From Berberis thunbergii (Eukaryota > Streptophyta > Magnoliopsida > Ranunculales > Berberidaceae), in contig QNQO01005799.1 of the NCBI GenBank assembly GCA_003290165.1, positions 1-64,000 of the forward strand: a stretch of 64,000 nt of DNA, read 5' to 3'. The translations under genes were made by a program, and so were the position numbers. The first letter of the stretch is position 1. The number at the start of each line of letters is the position of its first letter. The notes under the pieces are model-generated. The model was not told the origin of the DNA and made no database searches. It saw only the letters and a program-made list of their open reading frames with translations. Below, one piece after another: positions 11,469 to 22,985 of this stretch.

Positions 11469-12123
11469 AAAACCAACAAAAAGAAGGTCCTAAATTCAAG
11501 TAGAAGGATTTCCTCAAGTATATAGCATTTCTTTTATTAGATTTGTCTCCACTGTATTATGCATTACAGTATTACCTACTTCTAGACAGTTTTACCTTTT
11601 CCTTTAAATCTTGTAAAGTTAATACCGAAGAATTCACAAATATTTGTTGGTGGCCTAAAGGAGGAACTTGAAATTAAGTCTACATATTAGACGCTAGTCT
11701 ATAACTTAATAGCAATTACCTACTATTTATGCTACCGATAAAGATTAACAACTTATGGAGAATTGACTAGTTTAGTTTAGGAAGATTTGTTACTATATGA
11801 ACAAATATAATGTTGATTTTCTTCCCTGCTTGTGCTATTCTGAGGGCTATAAAGAAGGTTGGATTTGGTTTGGTTTAGCTTGAACTATTAGCAGCTTAAA
11901 TGTTAAGGCATATACGCACCTTTAGCTTAATGGATCAACTACAGTCCTAAAAAGTTGGTAGCAAAAGAAAATTTGTAGAGTAACAAAGAAGCTCCAAAAC
12001 TTTGGCTTAACCCTAAAGTAGCCTAAATATTATAGCTTGAATTATTATCTTTCGTCCTCCCTTCTCTCTTCCCATTCTTTATGTAGTTTATGTTTATCTG
12101 AGTTTCTGATTTGTTGGTTGAAG
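11469..12123. other. Intergenic, no gene seen
   Basis: AT-rich sequence without a coding frame or repeat that I recognise. The region up to 12123 could be intron upstream of the GrpE-like exon, since a pyrimidine-rich stretch ends in TTGAAG at 12123. Confidence 0.5.
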
Positions 12124-12294
12124 TTTCATGAAGCCATTGCACATGAAGAGTCTCGAGAGGTGAAGGAAGGGATTATAATTCAAGAAGTTTAACGTGGTTT
12201 TCTTCTTCATGGAAAACTTCTTAGACCAGCAATTATGAAAGTTGTTGCCACAACCAAGGAATTGGATGAGCAGCCAACAACAACATTGGAGTAG
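12124..12294 (+). pseudogene. GrpE-like nucleotide exchange factor, 3' exon relic
   Basis: The plus frame from 12124 reads HEAIAHEESREVKEG, then IIIQEV, a stop (TAA, 12190-12192), then RGFLLHGKLLRPAIMKVV and a terminal stop at 12292-12294. The order HEAI..EES..EGIIIQE..RGF..LLRPA.VKV is the C-terminal beta domain of GrpE, the nucleotide exchange factor of organellar/bacterial Hsp70. The expected FR before RGF is replaced by V-stop. No other GrpE exons were found nearby, so this is an isolated relic. The sequence before it could be an intron end. Family call rests on the LLRPA motif and spacing. Confidence 0.7.
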
Positions 12295-12426
12295 ACATGA
12301 CCCAGTCGTTAAACCCGAAGCAAAATGTATGTTAACAGGTAATGAAGAACGAATTGCAGTCTCTTATCAGGTCAGTACAAAATGACAGCGAAAATTTATT
12401 TTGTCTATAGATAAGCACAACCCAGT

Positions 12427-12530
12427 ATGGACAAGGTAGAACATTGCAATCTTAAATGTATGATCAATTGGCGTGGACCTTCTATTATGTAACCATTATG
12501 GACAAGGTAGAACATTGCAATCTTAAATGT
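12427..12530. repeat. Short direct duplication (~38 bp)
   Basis: The segment beginning ATGGACAAGGTAGAACATTG is repeated almost exactly at about 12427 and 12490. It is a local tandem-type duplication with a spacer of about 24 bp. Confidence 0.7.
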
Positions 12531-12682
12531 ATGATCCATTAGGCCGAAAGCTTTGCTTTTACTTGATAAAAGCAAGACTGCATATCTAAGGAAACCGCAA
12601 CAAATATGTATGGTTTAAATTGTTTGGAAATGGTGAAGTGGAGTATCAATTTCGAACAAATAATATGTTTTTCGGTAAAAAG

Positions 12683-12840
12683 AATAGAGTTTTATTAGGC
12701 TCTGTTTTCAGTCTGAAACAGAGCAGATTAGGGACGTGTTTCAACCGAGAATGCTTTCTTTTATTTCACAAAACAGAGTGTTATTAGGCTCTGTTTTTTG
12801 GCCTGAAACCGAACTGATTGAGGATGTGTTTCAGCTGCAG
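12683..12840. repeat. Imperfect ~95 bp tandem duplication with hairpin
   Basis: Two diverged copies share TTATTAGGCTCTGTTTT, CTGAAAC and GTGTTTCA at about 12690 and 12780. In the first copy GCTCTGTTT pairs with AAACAGAGC (9 bp stem). An open frame at 12736-13005 reads through it but matches nothing I know. Confidence 0.5.
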
Positions 12841-13257
12841 GGTTCATGGGATGGGGAGGCTTTCTTCAGCTGGAGGAATTGGAGGTTTGTTGACAACAAT
12901 TGGTGCTTGGAAAAGGTTTGCAAGTTTTGGGCAGATTATACAAGGCTTTGGTTCAGTTTTTGGCTTGGTTTCTTGAGGTCTGTGATGTTTTGTTTTATTT
13001 GTTGAGTAACTTAAAGACTATCTAAGTAGTTTGTTTTAGGCCAAGGTCTTTAGTGAATTAGGGCCTTTGGTGAATTAGGTCTAAGGCCTTGGCCTTTTTT
13101 CCTAAGTTTCTTGGAGATTTTTTTTTCTTTGTTAGTTTCTTGGTGAATTAGGCCTAGACTCTAGGTTCTTGTTTATCTTTCGGGTAAAGTCGTAATGTAC
13201 CCTCTACTCATGTAAATCTTTTGATCAATTAATAAAGGTCCAACATCCCATAGTTGC

Positions 13258-13690
13258 CATTTCCTCCTGGAGGTTGTTATATATATAATTTTAGCGAACT
13301 ATTTGACGACGTGCATTTGATGTCGTTGTTTATAATAAAATCTCCTGCATTGCACGTGCATTACACGTCCTCAACAATTAGTTTAAGTCTTGACCAGCAC
13401 GTCGTTATTCATCAATTACGTCTTCACAACGAGGCAAGACATTGCTTCACATTTTTCATGACTTGCTAAGGACGTCATTGAAGAAACTTACGATGTGCAA
13501 TTTAAGTCATTGTACATATTAGCGATTTATATAAAACCTACAAGGATATGATTCGACAACAGAAAATGCATGTCGTAGAATACAACACACCTATTACGTT
13601 TCTTGATTCCTTGACGTGTAGATGAACGTCGTCATAAGCATTAGATGGCTTGCAATGTACGTCATCATATAATATATATGTTTTAGTGTA
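13258..13690. mobile_element. Possible CACTA-like fragment with subterminal repeats
   Basis: Short motifs of the type GACGACGTGCATTTGATGTC, ACGTCGTTATTC, ACGTCCTC and AACGTCGTCATAAGC recur in both orientations over about 400 bp. The stretch ends TGTTTTAGTG, which would be a CACTA-type terminus (CACTAAAACA on the other strand). The opposite terminus and a 3 bp target duplication were not found, so assignment is tentative. Confidence 0.35.
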
Positions 13691-13769
13691 AGAGAAAAAC
13701 TAGGGCAATAACGAAAACATTGATCTTGTCCTAACCCGAAAATCTGTACTAATTACTTTGTTACTATGT

Positions 13770-14190
13770 ATGATTGTCTTGAGGGAAGAAACTATATGCC
13801 CATTCGATCGTCAAATGAAAACTACATGTCTTCCTTAAATTAAATATTTATTTGTTGTATTTAATAATCGCATACTTGTACCATGGTGTGTATTTTGTTA
13901 AAAGTTAGTTTACTCACACCAGTATTGAAATATTGACCCAAATTTTGTATGTTTTACAAATTTGGGTGCATTAAAATGAACACAGGACCATAGACTTATC
14001 TTGATTAGTTGGAGCATGGAGGCAAGTGGTTCTAGCTTCATGGAGTTAGTTGTAGTCGAGACACTTTTCAAAAAAAATTGTTTTGCCAATTTTGTAGATA
14101 ATAAGATGTAGGACAATAATTACTTTTCGTATATTAAGTCAAAGATTTTGGGATTGGCTGATGTAATACTGTTAGATTGGTTTGATTTAT
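13770..14190 (+). repeat. LTR fragment related to the solo LTR at 20760-22985
   Basis: This stretch aligns with about 22440-22830. Both have CTTGAGGGAAGAAACTA, CCATTCGA/TCATTCGA, then TTACTCACACCAGTATT or TTGCTCACACCAGTATT, followed by GACCCAAATTTTGTAT and TTTACAAATTTGG. It lacks both LTR ends, so it is a remnant of another copy of the same family, in the same orientation. Confidence 0.7.
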
Positions 14191-14216
14191 GATTTATTTT
14201 GTAGTGGAGTTCCCAA

Positions 14217-14535
14217 TTATTGATATAAGATAAACTGATGATGGTGATAAAAAGAAGCTATTGTAGGAACTAAGGAGAACGTGTGAATCATGGGGGTTCT
14301 TTCAGATGGAATTCTAGTTGAGATGATTGAGGCGAGGAAGGACCTATATTCGGAGGATCCAAAGATAAGTGTGTGGTGTGAATTGCAGAAAAATAAATAG
14401 AAGGCCACCTTCCTGTAAATATAGTAATAAATGTTTTTTCTCCTCCTCTAAGAAGCCCTTTATTTCTCCCGCTAAACTTCTCTTCATTTCAACCTCAGCA
14501 TCATTTTCGTCAGATTCCAGGGATCTTCCTTCCAT
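14217..14535 (-). other. Unassigned charged open frame next to the LTR element
   Basis: A minus-strand frame starts at 14535 with MEGRSLESDENDAEVEMK and stays open to 14344. It is acidic/basic and mildly coding-like. The frame is also open upstream on the far side of the LTR element (20594-20640), so the insertion may have split it. I recognise no family. It could be a real exon or chance. Confidence 0.2.
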
Positions 14536-14542
14536 TGATGAT

Positions 14543-15214
14543 TAATGAAATCATTTTTCGCTCCCTGCTTTGACCTAGTCCCCCTGACCTGCTGATCTGC
14601 ACAGGTAACACACGTGAGCCACGGACCACCGATGTGGTGGCCGATGACACTCTGATGCTAAAGTCAGACAGAGATCTAAGGAAGGTGTAATGAGGTAAAC
14701 AAGAAATTTGTAGATTACCTTAGCTTACCAACCTCATGTTTTATTTATAGTGCAGGAGTCCTGGTTCTACCAGGCCATCGAAGACGTAGTTTAGGAAGGA
14801 AATCCTTATCTAATTAGGAGTCATGTTGTAGAAGGGAAGTTCTCTATTAGCCCTGTGCTCCTAGATACGTGGGAGATAGTTCTCAATCCAATAGTAATTC
14901 GTAGAATGAAGTTTCCCTGCGTGGAAGAAGAGAGTATTTGTTTCCTAGTTGGAAGAAGAGAGCTACTGTAATTGCCTTTTCGAAGCTGATTCTCGAGATA
15001 TTTGCCTTAGTAGGACTTACGAGTATTGAGAATAGTTGTGAAACATGTGGGCCTAGCATGTTGTAAGAGTTCAGGTCCGTCTGGCAGACTTCATTAGGTG
15101 AGCTTGGAACCGCTTGGGTCAGATCAGTGTTGGGTTGTCGCTGGGGCTCGTAATTCCTCGCGATCATCATGACATGTGTATGCTCAGGGATGTGGCCATT
15201 TTTGTGTATCATCA
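14543..15214 (-). repeat. 3' LTR of the antisense-ORF element
   Basis: 672 bp. It shares long matches with 19950-20588, such as TTGGTTCTACCAGGCCATCG-type and AGAATAGTTGTGA blocks. It is adjacent at its inner border (15215-15232) to the polypurine tract on the minus strand. Confidence 0.85.
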
Positions 15215-15475
15215 GCTACTCTCCCCGAGTTAGTGGGACGTCACATCGATTCGCTAAGTCATCTCTTGAAAATATACATCACTTATGATGATTGAGTTTG
15301 TTGTTTGACTCGCGCGTTGCATTAATTGAACGTGCGTCGGTTTAGTGTAAAAGATGCGAGAACCTAATCCCTATTTAGGTCATCCGTAGTGCAAAGTCTA
15401 ACTCTTTTATTTTCTCTGCTTTTGAAAATACCTTCATGTTCATCTTTTGAATAGAAAAGATTTTTCGTCTTCTTC

Positions 15476-17766
15476 ATGGCTCAACAAAACCTTCTTGATG
15501 ATGCAACCTTGGCCAAGGGCATGGAGTTTTTCAAAGACGGGTTACTTTTTTAGCCCGGCCTTACTGAGATTCGTATAAAGTTTGGGGTCCCCGACGACCT
15601 GTTGTTGTATGTTCTGAAGGGTGATCAGACTCCTCTGCTTGCATTGCGAAATGCTTCAACTAGAGTGTGTTTTCCCGTTCTGGATGTGATTTGGGAATTC
15701 TTGGAACTTTTTGGGATTCCTCCGGCCCAACTGGGGCCTAATGGATATAAGATTATCCTTCTCATGCTGATCCGGGCAAAGGAGGCTAGCGTCTGTGTGA
15801 CTCTACGGGTTATCCAGTTGTTGAGTTCTCATTTTAAGGGCAATGTTGTCTGTAAGATGATGTTGCCGACCTGCTTCACGAATTTGCCAGACGACTTCAA
15901 GTCCTGGCAAAAATATTGCTTCTTTGCTCGAATTCAAAATATTTTCGGTTCAATAGTCGTTCACTAGAACGAAAGTTTAGCCCGCTTCATAAGTATAGCT
16001 TTTTCTTTTGACTCCGCTATGCTTGATTGCAGGTTTGCTAATCATTTCTTGTGTTTCTTCACAGAAGGGTTTCCCACTACTCCCCTTACCCAGAAGAACA
16101 AAATACTATGGAGACGTTCTGCGACTTGTCAACGAGAAACATGGTGGATGTCATATGCATTCCCAACTTCATCCGTAGTGGGCTATGGGACAATTGGCAT
16201 GTAGCCCCCACTCTGTACCGAACATCGTTGGTTAAGTCTGAATGTGGGACCCCTTCTAGGAAGAGGAAGGCTGCTGGGGACAAAGCTCATGTTCTGTCCG
16301 ACGTGGAGGAGTCGTCCGAGACACTTGCATTTTTTGTGAGTTCGAAGAGGTCCCGTGTCAAAACTGGGTTGCCTTTAGCACAACCTGCTCTAGTGAGAGA
16401 AGAACGCGAGTCTGATTTGTTCGTCGGGGCGGAGACTGATGTATCCGATTGGGAGAAAGATTACCTGCGGTTCGCAGCGATTGAAGATAGGTCGAATCTT
16501 AGCGATTTGCAGGGCGAAGCTTTAAATGGGCGGCTATTGTGAGTCGCAATGGTGGCTTCTGCCAATTCTGATTCATGCGGAACTGTTCCAATAAAAGGTT
16601 CCTGTGAAGATCTGCCTGAGGTTGTAGAATCTTATCTTCCCATTGGTGTGCTATCTGATAGTGACCATGGTGGCACAAGCCAAGTTTTATGTAGTCAACA
16701 TTGTTCACCGTCTCATTCCAAACCACAACTCGAAGTGTTGGGGTCCTTTGGATATTTCGCTTCATTCTTTTCTTCCGGATCCTGTCGAGCCGTCTCGTAC
16801 TAAAGGGTCGGTTGTTCGTGACAAGAGAAAGGTTGTGGAAGATAGCCTGAGAACAGTGGTAATTGTGAAGCGTGGTGCAGGTGTGATTCCTGATCCTAGA
16901 AAACTTCATCCAGATGCGCGAAGCCTATTTGCACCAGACTTGGTAAGGATGAGCACTCAAGTCTGGCACCAAAAGGTTGACATGAAGCACGCTTTGAGGA
17001 AACATATAGCAGGCGTCACAGCTGGTTGATGGATTATGCTCCAAAAACCAAATGGGATACGTTAGAAGGGTGTATGGATAAGGGTTTAAAGTACCTTATG
17101 CTGGGTATGTCTCATTTGAGCCAGGTGACTGTTGCTGGGATGAAAGTCGAGGCAGCTCGTGAAAGGGTATACACCATGGAGCGTGTCTTTTTGCACCTGT
17201 AGACACTATATTCTGATGTGATTTATGAAATTGAGCGGCTATAGAAGCAGGCTAAAGAGAATGGGCTGGAATAGTCAGTCGTGGTTGTCGAGACTCAGAG
17301 GGATCGTTTGGAGGCCCTTGAGCATGATCTGGCAGAGGCGGTGTCCGAGAGAAATGGGCTCAAACAGGAAATGAGTCGGATCTATCGAGACGTGGAGGCT
17401 ACGCAGGAAGTTGCAGATGAGGTGCATTCTGAATTGCGGTTTCTTGCTGAAGCGAATGCTTCGAAGGAGGCTGACTGGGCTACTAAGAAGCAACAATTGG
17501 AATCTGATGTGGAGTTCAATGCCCGGGAGGCCAAGAAGGCCGAGGACCAGCTCGAATTGGAATGGCATGAGCTCAGCGCTGTGAAAAGTAGTTTGGCCAC
17601 AAAGCAGTCTCAGGTTGACGCGCTGACAGGCAAGTTGGAGCTGTTGGAGCGTGAACTTGGAAAAGCTTCTACAACAATGAGGCAAATGTGAGTTTTGCTG
17701 GGTTGTACACGGCAAACTGGAGCTGCTGACGCTAATGAATGAGAAACATTCGGAGTGTGATCTCAA
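15476..17766 (+). pseudogene. Antisense ORF: Transposase_28-like domain plus coiled coil
   Basis: Opposite in strand to gag. A start at 15476 gives MAQQNLLDDATLAKG, an in-frame TAG, then LFGIPPAQLGPNGYKIILL and DDFKSWQKYCFFARI (15602-15967). This arrangement resembles the 'putative gypsy type transposon' domain (PF04195, Transposase_28). An intron-like gap ends CTTGATTGCAG near 16032. Further frames (16110-16542, 16643-17029) hold RSGLWDNWHVAP and a basic SRKRKA patch. The last part (17281-17691) is a long coiled coil rich in E, K, L and A. Several frameshifts and stops break it (TAG at 15551-15553; stops near 17202, 17241 and 17271). Extra antisense ORFs of this kind are known in plant Tat-lineage gypsy elements; their role is not settled. 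Confidence 0.65.
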
Positions 17767-18754
17767 TTGCTATAAAAAGATGTCGTATGAAGACTTGTCT
17801 GTTGCCAGTCATCACCAGCTAGGCTTGCCTGATCAGGTTCAACGATTATTGACCATGAAGGGGCAACAATCCTTAGCGAGTCATCGTCACCAGTCATGAT
17901 AGCATCGATTAGACTCTCACTTCCCTAACCATCGAGATTTGCGTTGGGCGGATTAGGTGTCGGGACATACCAAAAGTCGTCATCATCAGCCTTGGTTGAC
18001 TAAGCTTGCCCGATTGGATAGAGGTTTTGCCTATTTGAGGGTGTGTGAACTCATGTTCGCTAACCTTATCTTTATAATGGGGAAGCATTTCTCCTCGCTG
18101 AATACAATCAGCGGGTACTCTGAAGACGACAGGTTTTCTCCCTGAGGTCCATCTAGCGAAACGTGTTGTAGAATAGGATGTTGAGTGAGTTTCATGTGTC
18201 CACCAGAGCCCTCTTTACCTCCCACCTTGCAATGGAGACCAAAACGACTAGGGTGTTGTTATGAAGTGCTCGGACTCCTACGAGGTCTTTGTCTGTAAAG
18301 GTCAAGGTGGGAATGAGGCTCTGAACCCTTGAGTAGCAAATGGGTTTATCCTCGTCCCCAAGTTGTGTCTGCTTCTCCAGTAGAGTCCACTTGCGGGAAA
18401 TGTATGAATGTTCTTAACTCGGTTCGACTCCATAAGGACATAGATTATCCCTGTGAGTTTCCTTTGTCTATTTCTTTGACTAACCCCTCCAGATCCCTAG
18501 TTCATTCTAGTCGTTTTTTAGAGTTTGGGATATCTTTTAGTTTGCCCCTGTGGATCCAGTACTCAAATCTCATAGCTCAGACTCTTGCAGTCATTGGTAT
18601 TGTGGCCACTTTCCTTCTGGGACGAGTAGTACTTGTCGTTGTCTCGCTTGGAGGGGTCTCCTCACTATTTTGAGGGCCACTTCAGATCTTTCCAGTTTTT
18701 CATGGAGTTTAGTACGTCCAATAGGCTAGAATTGAAGGGTGTCACAGCTCTGGA

Positions 18755-19763
18755 TCAAACGTAGTTGGAGGCTTTTTTTGGCCTAGACCGACTAGGGTTT
18801 GACCTGTTGTTACTGCGCTTTCTCTTGCTCATTTCTTCATCCTCGCGTCTATTTCCCTCTTTCTTGTCCTTAGGAGTGGAGGGCTTCTTTTCACTTTCAG
18901 TTTCCCTTTTCATGGTTCTCAACTCTTCCAAGGTAATGTGTTTATGGGCACCCTTGTAGAGCTCCGTCATGTCCAGAGGGGGCTCCAAGGTGAGGTCTTC
19001 GTAGAGCTTTCCCTCATTGAGGCCCGCAGTAAAGGTTGTTACGACTGTGTCATCGTTGCATCCGTCAATGAGAGTTAGCTCATTATTGAAGCGTGTGACA
19101 TACTCTCTGAGTGTCTCACTGAACTCTGTTTTCGAAAGAGTATGTAGTGTAGGCCTTTTTGAAAATGCTGGCTCCAAATGAAACATGTCAGAAACTCTTT
19201 TGCCAACGTCTTGGAGTCGATCGACCTCGGTGAAGGTTGTGGAAATAAGTTAGTGCTGACTTCTTTAAGCTAGTGAGAAAAGTTATACACATCATCGACT
19301 CGAATCCTTCTTTGAAAGCCATTACGTGCTAGTAATGACACAAGTAGTCGAATGGGTCGGTGGTTCCATCGTAGAAGTCGAGCTTCGAGAGAGTGAACTT
19401 CCTCGGAATGGCATTATTTATAACTCAGTCAACAAATGGTGGGACAAAGAGACGGTACAACACGTCCGGGTTGTGTGCCCCTTTGCGGAGCGGGTTCTGA
19501 GGGTCAAGCCTCTCTGCTCTGGCAACTAGTTTAGTATTAGCCGCGCAACTTCCTCTATTCCAATGAGAACTAGTAGGGGCTTGTGTCTCCTGCGTTTGCT
19601 CCCTTCCATCCTCCGGAGACAGAGGCTTGTGTTGCTCCCGGTCTTCATTAGCAGGTGGTGGATTTTGTTGCATGAGAGCCTCCACCACTTTGGCAATCTG
19701 TTGTATTGAGATGACATCATATCTATTTTGGGGTCTGTCGTCGTTGTTGTGGCACGGGAGCAT
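18755..19763 (-). pseudogene. Gag polyprotein relic of gypsy-like element
   Basis: Minus strand. The N-terminal part (19763-19425) is Gln/Pro/Glu rich (VEALMQQNPPPANEDREQ). The middle (about 19424-19187, frame-shifted) reads FTLSKLDFYDGTTDPFDYL. The C-terminal part (19186-18755) reads SETLREYVTRFNNELTLID and KLYEDLTLEPP, then a Lys/Arg/Ser-rich nucleic-acid binding tail. DGTTDP..YL and ESLREY..RFN are hallmarks of the plant gypsy retrotransposon gag domain (capsid). The two long frames are separated by stops and frameshifts, so no full Gag is made. No CCHC knuckle was seen. It lies directly downstream of the 5' LTR in the element's own orientation. Confidence 0.8.
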
Positions 19764-19949
19764 GAGTCTATTGTCTGTGCCTGATCGACATCACTGAAAG
19801 CGGCGATACAACGCCATCCTGAGCGTTTGATGAGTCCCTTTGTTCTCCATTGTTGTGTGATCTAGTGGTCACCATTTCTCTAGGTTTTGAAGGGAGACGG
19901 TGCTAGCGAAAAGTTAGGAACTTTGTCTTCTCCAAGGACGACGCCAAAC

Positions 19950-20588
19950 TAATGCAATTGTTTTCTGCTCCCTACTTTGACTTAGTCCTGCTAACCACCG
20001 TTGTGGTGACCAATGACACTCCAATGCTAAAGTCAGACTGGGATCTGAGGAATGTGTAATGATGTAAACATGGAATTTGTAGCGCACCTTAGCTTACCAA
20101 CCTCATGTCTTATTTATAGTGCATGAGTTTTGGTTCTACCAGGCCATCGAAGGCGTAGTTTAGGAAGGAGATCTTCGTGGAGATTCTTTTCTAATTAGGA
20201 GTCATGATGTAGGAGGGAAGTTCCATGTTAGCTCTGTGCTCCTAGATATGCGGGAAATAGTTCCCAATAATCCGTAGAAGGAAGTTTCCTTGCGTGGAAT
20301 GTACTCTGATTTTTGCTTCCTAGTTGAAAACAAAAACCTACTGTAATTTTATGTCTGAAGCTGATCCTCAAGATATTTGCCTTAGTATGACTTACAGGTA
20401 TTGAGAATAGTTGTGAGACGTGTGGGCCTAACATGATGTAAGAGTTCGGGTCTGTCTGGCGAACTGCATTAGGCGGGCTTAGACCGTTGGGCCGAATCAG
20501 TTTTGAGCTGATGCTGAGGCCCGTAATTTCTTGAGATCATCATGACACGTTTATGACTCAGGGATGTGACCGTTTTTGTGTATCATCA
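19950..20588 (-). repeat. 5' LTR of the antisense-ORF element
   Basis: 639 bp. It begins (minus) TGATGATACACAAAAACG at 20588. It ends CATTA at 19950 and is immediately followed by the TTTGGCGTCG primer-site-like box. Homologous to 14543-15214 with several short indels. Confidence 0.85.
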
Positions 20589-20759
20589 ATGATGATGGTG
20601 AATATCTAGATTTGAAATCTGGTAAACTAAATAAACAAGCTTGTTTGCGAAATATATGATTATGGTATTATTTATGTATGTGTCATTACTATTTGTATTC
20701 TCTCTTATTTCAGGGTTTAGGGCCAGTAGTGGCAATTAGAGCAATGACAGATCGATAGG

Positions 20760-22985
20760 TGTAATACCCGCCCAATTCACTTACCAATATACTTTTATTA
20801 TCTTAGAAGTCAATAATATTTATTTATTGGTAGTACTTATTAATTGGTAATAGTTACAATTAGTTATATGTTTCATTATTTTAATTTAGGACCTAGGTTT
20901 AGGTTGGTGGTGGGTAAGAGATGAGTGATGGTTGTGTTTAGCCAAAGAAAATCCTAATTAAAAACTCATTTAAACCCTAGCCTCCTTTTTGTCTCTGGAT
21001 ACACACAGAAGAAAAGAAAAAAAAAACTTACGTAGAAAAAAAGTGGGAGGCGATAAAGGAAGAACTTTGGGATCTTTGCAAAAACGGTGAGTAAAACTCT
21101 AATCTTTATGTTTTATTTGTATTTTTTATGGAGTTTAGTATAAAATCTATTTGTCAAATAAATGTTGCCATCATCCTAAACTTTCATCACATCATGGAGA
21201 ATACCACTTTGATGAAATCTTGTCATAGATCACCCTTTTGATGAAATCTGTTTTACTATTGATGGGGACATTTGGGGAATCTGTTTATTTTACTGTTGAT
21301 GGGGACATTTGCGAAATCTATTTTATTGTTTTACTGTGGATGGGGATATTTGTGAAATCTTTCATTACTGTTTTACTGTTTTAAAACATTGTTTTACATT
21401 TACTATTGAAGGGGACATTTGTGAATTACTGTTGATGGGGACATTTGGGAAATATGTTTTGTTTTACTGTTGATGGGGACATTTACTGTTGATAGGGACA
21501 TTTTTGAATTACTATTGATGGGGACATTTGTAAAATATATTTTGTTTTACTATTGATGGTGACATTTGAGCAATCTATTTTACTGTTATAATGAAATTTG
21601 TTTTAATGAAATTCACTATTAATACGATTTGGGGCACTTGTGCATTTTTTGGATTTCATGTGTTAATACGATGTGGACATTTGTGAAATCTCATGCTAAT
21701 ATTACTTGAACTTTTGATGTGATAAATCTCAAGGTTAATATGATATAGACATTTGTGGAATCTCATGTTCACATGAATTGGACATGTGATGTGATGAAAC
21801 ATGGAAAATGTTTTTTTTTCATTTTTTATTGAATCTCACTTACGTATTTCCTTTCAACCAAATCACTTCTACTTCATGGTCTAGTAAGTTTATCGTTTAG
21901 TAAAACTTAGAAACATTGCACTTTTTCTTTTGAAATCACCTGCTATAAATTAAAACAAATAGTTATTGTTATTTACAATGTATTTCTTATTATAATTATT
22001 CACCCATGTCATTCTCATTGTTATTTACAAATATAAATACTTGGTAATGCTCTTTTCCACAACTCCAATATATATATATATATATTTGTATGCAGACTTG
22101 CTTGTATACGTGTGATATTATTTTGGGTATGCAGACTTGCTTGCATATCGATACGTCGTTCCATGTGAGTTTGGTAGTACGTGTAGTATTTAGGAAATAC
22201 TTGTCAGGTATCGAACTTCGGGTCAGATGACATGACACTCGATGTGGCACCCCACTTGGGTCATGTATGCTCCGAGTGGCTTCGATGGCAAGGGAGGCAC
22301 ACTTGGGTGAGGTGTGTTCGGCACAGGAGGAGAGTGCGATTGTGGAAAAGAAGCTAAGAATTAGGAAAATTAAGAAAACCATTGAATTGATCATAACATG
22401 AAATTGTGCATGAATTATTTTAGCATGTATTAGGTTAGCCTTGAGGGAAGAAACTAACAGCTCATTCGAATCTCAAATGAGAACTACCTGCCTTCCTTAA
22501 GGTGAAATGCAAATTTTTTATATATATTTAATTGTCTCGATTTGTATGTTTGCTCACACCAGTATTACTGACCCAAATTTTGTATTGTTTTACAAATTTG
22601 GTGCGTTCTTAATGAGCGTAGCCCCAGAAACCTATCAGAGTGAATTTGGAGTGCAAGGGTGGTATAAGCTGCGTGGCAATAACTGAGAATTCGACACGTT
22701 TTTGTTAGATCTTTATTATTATTATTCCTAGGTAATCAGGTGTAGGGTTTAGTTATAAATGTTCAGTTTTTTGTAAGAAACTTATTTGGGGATTGATTAA
22801 TGTAATTTTCATTTATTTATGTGACATGGATTTATAATTGTGGACCTCATTTTAGAGAAAGAATATTGAGGAAGGTTATTAGTTGGTTTTCTACCTTATG
22901 AATGTACCATTTAATTTGTTCATGTCGCGCCTTGGTTTTTGGACAATCTATTAATTTATGTTTGTTCAAAATTCGGGGTGTGACA
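20760..22985 (+). mobile_element. Solo LTR (2.2 kb) in pectinesterase exon
   Basis: Begins TGTAATACCCGCCC and ends TTCGGGGTGTGACA, canonical TG/CA termini. A perfect 5 bp target duplication ATAGG flanks it (20755-20759 and 22986-22990). It contains a cluster of imperfect repeats of ACTGTTGATGGGGACATTTG (about 21260-21560). No gag/pol frames and no second LTR are present, so it is a solo LTR, probably Ty3/gypsy. Confidence 0.88.
21240..21575 (+). repeat. Short repeats 'TTTTACTGTTGATGGGGACATTTG'-like inside solo LTR
   Basis: At least nine imperfect copies of a 25-60 bp unit built around TGTTGATGGGGACATTT, with variable spacers. They are internal to the solo LTR and reflect local replication slippage. 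Confidence 0.75.

Larger units (their letters stand above)
14543..20588 (-). mobile_element. Ty3/gypsy-like LTR element, gag plus antisense ORF, no pol seen
   Basis: The two LTRs lie at 14543-15214 and 19950-20588, both minus orientation. They start TGATGATACAC and end CATTA on the minus strand. A perfect 5 bp target duplication ATGAT flanks the element (14538-14542 and 20589-20593). On the minus strand the 5' LTR is followed by TTTGGCGTCGTCC, resembling the TGGCGCCGTCTGTGGG primer-site box of plant gypsy elements. The 3' LTR is preceded by the purine tract GGGGAGAG. Internal DNA is 4.7 kb: a gag relic on the minus strand (19763-18755) and a long coding-like region on the opposite strand (15476-17766). 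I see no protease, RT, RNase H or integrase motifs. The LTRs differ by many substitutions and indels, so insertion is old. This fits a non-autonomous element mobilised in trans. Confidence 0.85.

Noticed and set aside
14536..14543. LTR start at TGATGATTAATG (14536)
   Set aside because: Homology to the other LTR begins only at TAATG (14543), and the ATGAT duplication matches with that border.
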